Shown: positions 22,434 to 23,610 of the stretch, piece after piece
How the letters are laid out: each line of letters begins with the position of its first letter
How positions within the stretch are numbered: the stretch's first letter is position 1
From: a virus
DNA: 23,610 bases
IMG/VR virus record: IMGVR_UViG_3300025099_003282
Span: 1 to 23,610 of that record
Reading direction: 5' to 3' (one strand)
Made by a program: the position numbers and the translations under genes
The notes under the pieces: generated by a model
What the model was told of the DNA's origin: nothing
The model's input: only the letters and a program-made list of their open reading frames with translations
Database searches by the model: none

Positions 22434-23293
22434 AAAATTATTTAGAAGAGTATATGGATTTTTATTCTAAAAAGAATAATTTAGATAGAAATTTGGTTGG
22501 GAAGGTTTTTAAACAATCTATGGCTGTTTTTGAAGATGGTAGAGGTTGGAATGGTGGGGGTATGCTAGAGCTTACAGACATTATGGCAGAGGTTATGCAG
22601 TGGAAATACATTTCAAAAGAAAAGGAAAGTAGTTTTTATAATGACGATAATGTAGATTTTGAAAAAATGTATGCTTATATGCAAGATTTAGATTTAATGA
22701 GAATGTTATCATATAGCATTTCATTGAATAATTCAGTCATGAAAAATCATGTGCAAATATTTGTTGAAAATTTGATTGATAAATATGAAAATGATAATGA
22801 AATAGATGAAATAAGTGTGGTTGATTATGGTTGTGGATTGGCGTATTGGACTATAGCAATTTGTGAATCTTTAATTGAAAAAAATATACCAGTTAAATTA
22901 ACGTTAATTGACCTTTACAGAGAATCTTTTGTTGAATTTTTAGACTATCTTTGTAAAAAAAGAAATATTAATTATGAGTTTGTGGAAGTCAAACATAATA
23001 AATTAGTGCCTGAACTACCTAAATTTGATTACGCACATCTCATGGCAGTTTTAGAACACACTTCAGAACCTGAAGAGATTGTTAAAGAATTAGTTGAAAA
23101 GGCAAGACATGGTGCTGTTATATTTGGAACATTTTACGATGATCCTTTTGATGACTTTGAACATATATCATATGATTTAAGTGGTTGTAGAGAAATATTA
23201 GAGAACAACAAAAAATGGGATATTACAAACCTTGGTTCTTATTGGAATGATGAAACAACTGTTTATCAGATTTTAAAACCTAATGAGGTGTGA
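22430..23293 (+). CDS. Class I SAM-dependent methyltransferase, unknown substrate
   Basis: The 287-residue protein has a helical N-terminal region of about 120 residues of no recognised family and then a methyltransferase core: VVDYGCGLAYW (130-140), acidic D161 after strand 2 (LTLIDL), and a FDYAHLMAVLEH segment typical of motif IV. It starts in an ATGA overlap with the cupin gene. Placement between a RmlC-like cupin and an FdtA-like isomerase points to a sugar or sugar nucleotide as the target, but the sequence does not show which. It is distinct from the FkbM and C-methyltransferase types upstream. Confidence 0.82.
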   Translation: MKNYLEEYMDFYSKKNNLDRNLVGKVFKQSMAVFEDGRGWNGGGMLELTDIMAEVMQWKYISKEKESSFYNDDNVDFEKMYAYMQDLDLMRMLSYSISLNNSVMKNHVQIFVENLIDKYENDNEIDEISVVDYGCGLAYWTIAICESLIEKNIPVKLTLIDLYRESFVEFLDYLCKKRNINYEFVEVKHNKLVPELPKFDYAHLMAVLEHTSEPEEIVKELVEKARHGAVIFGTFYDDPFDDFEHISYDLSGCREILENNKKWDITNLGSYWNDETTVYQILKPNEV

Positions 23294-23299
23294 AATTAG

Positions 23300-23610
23300 A
23301 TGACAACAATTGATGATGTAAAAAGATTTAATCTAAAATTCTTTGACGAATCTGATGGTAGATTGGCTCCAATTGAATTTGATAAAGATGTTCCATTTAA
23401 AGTAAAAAGAATGTTTTATGTATTTGGTGTACATAATCAGAACGACAGAGGAAAGCACAGCCACCATAAAACAGAGCAGTTATTGATTTCTATAAATGGT
23501 GTCATTGATGTGAAGTGTGATGATGGTATGGGTGGTGTTAGGACTTGGAAACTTGATAAACCTTGGAAAGCTTTATATATTCCTGAGATGATATGGGATG
23601 AACAGGTTTA
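23300..23610 (+). CDS. FdtA-like sugar 3,4-ketoisomerase, cut by right edge
   Basis: ATG 23300 follows GAGGTG (23285-23290) by nine bases, and the frame stays open for 103 codons to the edge. The protein begins with a short helix and has DGRLAPIEF (19-27), VKRMFYVFGV (35-44), and RGKHSHHKTEQLLISING (50-67). H53 and H55/H56 match the histidine pair of FdtA/WxcM-type cupins, and YIPEMIWDEQ (93-102) is typical of the second half. These enzymes convert dTDP-4-keto-6-deoxyglucose to the 3-keto form, the entry step to 3-amino-deoxysugars such as Fucp3NAc. A transaminase and acyltransferase would be expected beyond the window. Confidence 0.88.
   Translation, partial: MTTIDDVKRFNLKFFDESDGRLAPIEFDKDVPFKVKRMFYVFGVHNQNDRGKHSHHKTEQLLISINGVIDVKCDDGMGGVRTWKLDKPWKALYIPEMIWDEQV

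Noticed and set aside
9350-23610. Host LPS locus rather than phage genes
   Set aside because: Partly rejected: the operon is joined by an eight-base gene overlap to small phage-type genes at 8939-9357 and continues with the same strand, compact style and tiny genes. The right edge is open, so a chimera is not excluded.
1-23610. tRNA, rRNA, integrase, transposase, CRISPR array or alternative genetic code
   Set aside because: No cloverleaf-like or ribosomal sequence, no recombinase-type protein and no spaced repeats were seen. TAA, TAG and TGA all end genes normally.

Overview
The window is AT-rich, almost gap-free DNA with all recognisable genes on the + strand. Many genes are joined by stop/start overlaps such as TAATG, ATGA and TAGTG. 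It looks like part of the genome of a tailed phage related to T4, of the divergent 'far-T4' or marine myovirus kind. The evidence is a T4 gp43-like family B DNA polymerase, a gp45-like sliding clamp, a gp44-like clamp-loader ATPase, a gp62-like small clamp-loader subunit, and many tiny phage-type genes. Strong GGAGG/AGGAG ribosome binding sites and promoters of TTGACT-N18-TATATT type suggest a Gram-negative, proteobacteria-like host. An outer-membrane receptor fragment at the left edge agrees with a Gram-negative host. No tRNA, CRISPR array, transposase or integrase was seen.

Layout. (1) 1-155: the last 50 codons of a TonB-dependent-receptor-like beta-barrel, closed by a strong hairpin terminator at 169-192. 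(2) 205-6636: promoter P1 and the replication cassette, in the order polymerase, clamp, Mom-like protein 1, clamp-loader ATPase, zinc ribbon, a tiny overlapping gene, clamp-loader small subunit, Mom-like protein 2. (3) 6620-8899: a second copy of the same promoter, then a Nmad1-like (DUF1599) nucleotide-modification-associated protein, a tiny gene, a Fe-S PD-(D/E)XK nuclease, an unknown protein and a SLOG/DUF2493 protein. (4) 8903-9357: AT-rich tandem repeats, a small putative ribbon-helix-helix protein and a small coiled protein. (5) 9350-23610: a glycan-making operon of about 14 kb. It holds eight glycosyltransferase-like proteins, a GT9-like/methyltransferase fusion among them. It also has a nucleotidyltransferase, a NodU/CmcH carbamoyltransferase, FkbM and C-methyltransferase homologues, another methyltransferase, a RmlC-like cupin and, cut by the right edge, an FdtA-like sugar ketoisomerase.

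How the genes may work together. The polymerase, clamp and loader form the phage replisome. The two Mom-like acyltransferase-fold proteins share the replisome transcript and are followed by a Nmad1-like protein, so newly made phage DNA may be chemically modified as it is copied; this is inference. The long right-hand operon could make and attach a branched, methylated and carbamoylated deoxysugar glycan. Its target might be the virion, the host surface, or possibly DNA bases. The sequence does not settle which.

Three real genes are very short and easily missed: 5455-5607, 7104-7223 and 10757-10891. The most interesting points are the paired Mom paralogues inside a rearranged T4-type replication operon, the receptor barrel in a phage context, and a shared 14-base AT-rich site upstream of both the clamp gene and the putative ribbon-helix-helix gene.
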